Positions 4,822 to 5,576 of a stretch of DNA of 5,576 nt are shown here, piece by piece. How positions within the stretch are numbered: position 1 is the stretch's first letter; every line of letters starts with the position of its first letter. Made by a program: the position numbers and the translations under genes. Below the pieces are notes generated by a model, which ran no database searches, was not told where the DNA came from, and saw only the letters and a list, made by a program, of their open reading frames with translations. Origin of the DNA: Pseudomonadota bacterium (GTDB lineage Bacteria; Pseudomonadota; Alphaproteobacteria; Rhizobiales; Tepidamorphaceae); contig JAEYRQ010000043.1 in assembly GCA_023435545.1 (NCBI GenBank), forward strand, positions 1-5,576, in the 5' to 3' direction.

Positions 4822-5576
4822 ATTTACCGCGTCCGCATCAAGGCCCGCGACCAGGCCGAGGCCGACCTCATCTCCGATGCGCTGGGCCTGGCGATCGAGC
4901 CGGAGACCACCGCCGCAGGGCTGGTCGAGACCGAACGCGGGTGGCTCGCCGAGGGCTATTACACCGAGGAGCCGGCCGAGGCGGCGCTGAAGGCGGTGCT
5001 CGCCCGCGCGCTCGGTGCCGGCTCCCGCCGCCTGACGCTCGAGATCGAGGCGCTGGCCGACCGCAACTGGGTGAAGGAGAGCCTCGAGGCGCTGCCGCCG
5101 GTCAGCGCCGGGCGCTTCGTCGTTTACGGCCGCCACGACCGCGACCGGGTGTCGGCCAATGCCATCGGCATCGAGATCGAGGCGGGGCTCGCCTTCGGCA
5201 CCGGCCATCACGGCACGACGCTCGGCTGCCTGATGGCGATCGAGCGCCTGTTGAAGCAGCGGCGCATCCGCCGCCCGCTGGATGTCGGCACCGGCACCGG
5301 CGTGCTGGCGATCGCCGCTGCCAAGGCGCTGCGCGTGCCGGTGGTCGCGACCGACATCGATCCCGTCGCGGTGGAGACGACGCGCGAGAACCTCGCAAAG
5401 AACGGCGCCGCCGCACTGGTGCGGGCGGTGACGGCGAACGGCGTGGACAACACGATCGTGCGTGCCGGCGCGCCCTATGACCTGGTGATCGCGAACATCC
5501 TGGCAAAGCCGCTGGTGGCGCTGGCGCCGCGCCTCAGGCCGCTGAGGGCGCCGGGCGCCGCGGTGGTGCTGTCCGG
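4822..5576 (+). CDS. prmA: Ribosomal protein L11 methyltransferase, probable ATT start, C-terminus cut by window edge
   Basis: PrmA methylates ribosomal protein L11 using S-adenosylmethionine, in the cytosol. The 251 visible residues show the N-terminal L11-recognition domain (about 1-70, beginning YRVRIKARDQAEAD after the start). A linker leads to the family signature GLAFGTGHHGTT (122-133). The Rossmann methyltransferase follows: SAM loop DVGTGTGVLAIAAAK (154-168), ATDIDPVAV (176-184) with acidic residue Asp178/Asp180 for the ribose, and the DLVIANILAKPL catalytic-region motif (220-231). The full protein is normally about 290-310 residues, so roughly the last 40-50 are missing. No ATG, GTG or TTG exists at the expected beginning. 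ATT at 4822, preceded by GGGAG at seven bases, gives an N-terminus of the expected kind. The first standard start, GTG at 4996, would remove most of the recognition domain. Divergent from the PqiA-family gene. The identity is certain; the start is not. Confidence 0.93.
   Translation, partial: MYRVRIKARDQAEADLISDALGLAIEPETTAAGLVETERGWLAEGYYTEEPAEAALKAVLARALGAGSRRLTLEIEALADRNWVKESLEALPPVSAGRFVVYGRHDRDRVSANAIGIEIEAGLAFGTGHHGTTLGCLMAIERLLKQRRIRRPLDVGTGTGVLAIAAAKALRVPVVATDIDPVAVETTRENLAKNGAAALVRAVTANGVDNTIVRAGAPYDLVIANILAKPLVALAPRLRPLRAPGAAVVLS

Noticed and set aside
4118..4990. Plus-strand open frame of 290 codons across the PqiA-family gene into prmA
   Set aside because: Overlaps the rpsD terminator, the PqiA gene and the start of prmA; low-complexity Arg/Gln/His/Ala translation and no family features.
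4941..5480. Plus-strand open frame of 179 codons at the right end
   Set aside because: Wrong frame of prmA; the frame starting at 4822 carries the methyltransferase motifs.

Overview
The window is GC-rich and carries typical alphaproteobacterial genes. The ribosomal protein S4 closely resembles the forms I know from alphaproteobacteria, and the rest fits the Hyphomicrobiales (Rhizobiales) best. Genus and species cannot be told from the sequence. It looks like ordinary chromosome: I see no insertion sequence, phage gene, CRISPR array, tRNA or rRNA.

Layout from left to right. (1) Positions 1-1444, minus strand: a compact three-gene operon reading right to left. It encodes an ArsR-family repressor, an SRPBCC/AHSA1-family protein that overlaps the repressor by the four bases ATGA, and a dihydrofolate-reductase-fold (RibD C-terminal type) protein cut by the left edge. 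A strong promoter (TTGACA, 17 nt, CATATT) with two related inverted repeats 40 bp apart lies directly on the repressor's start codon. This suggests autorepression and a leaderless mRNA. (2) Positions 1583-3034, minus strand: a Tat-exported DUF1254/DUF1214 protein, followed by a strong hairpin that separates it from the operon promoter. (3) Positions 3035-3482: a 448-bp divergent intergenic region. It holds the rpsD promoter candidate with an unusual run of eleven C in its spacer, and a leader able to form hairpins. (4) Positions 3483-4100, plus strand: rpsD, with a clear intrinsic terminator. (5) Positions 4184-4687, minus strand: a small PqiA-family membrane protein. (6) From 4822 to the right edge, plus strand: prmA (ribosomal protein L11 methyltransferase), divergent from the PqiA gene. 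It has no ATG, GTG or TTG at its expected beginning; the best start is ATT.

The operon genes probably act together under the ArsR repressor. rpsD and prmA both concern the ribosome, but a convergent gene separates them and they are not one operon. I found no convincing new multi-gene system. The observations most worth checking are the ATT start of prmA, the C11 tract in the rpsD promoter, the paired operators on a probably leaderless arsR promoter, and the overlapping divergent promoters between the PqiA gene and prmA.
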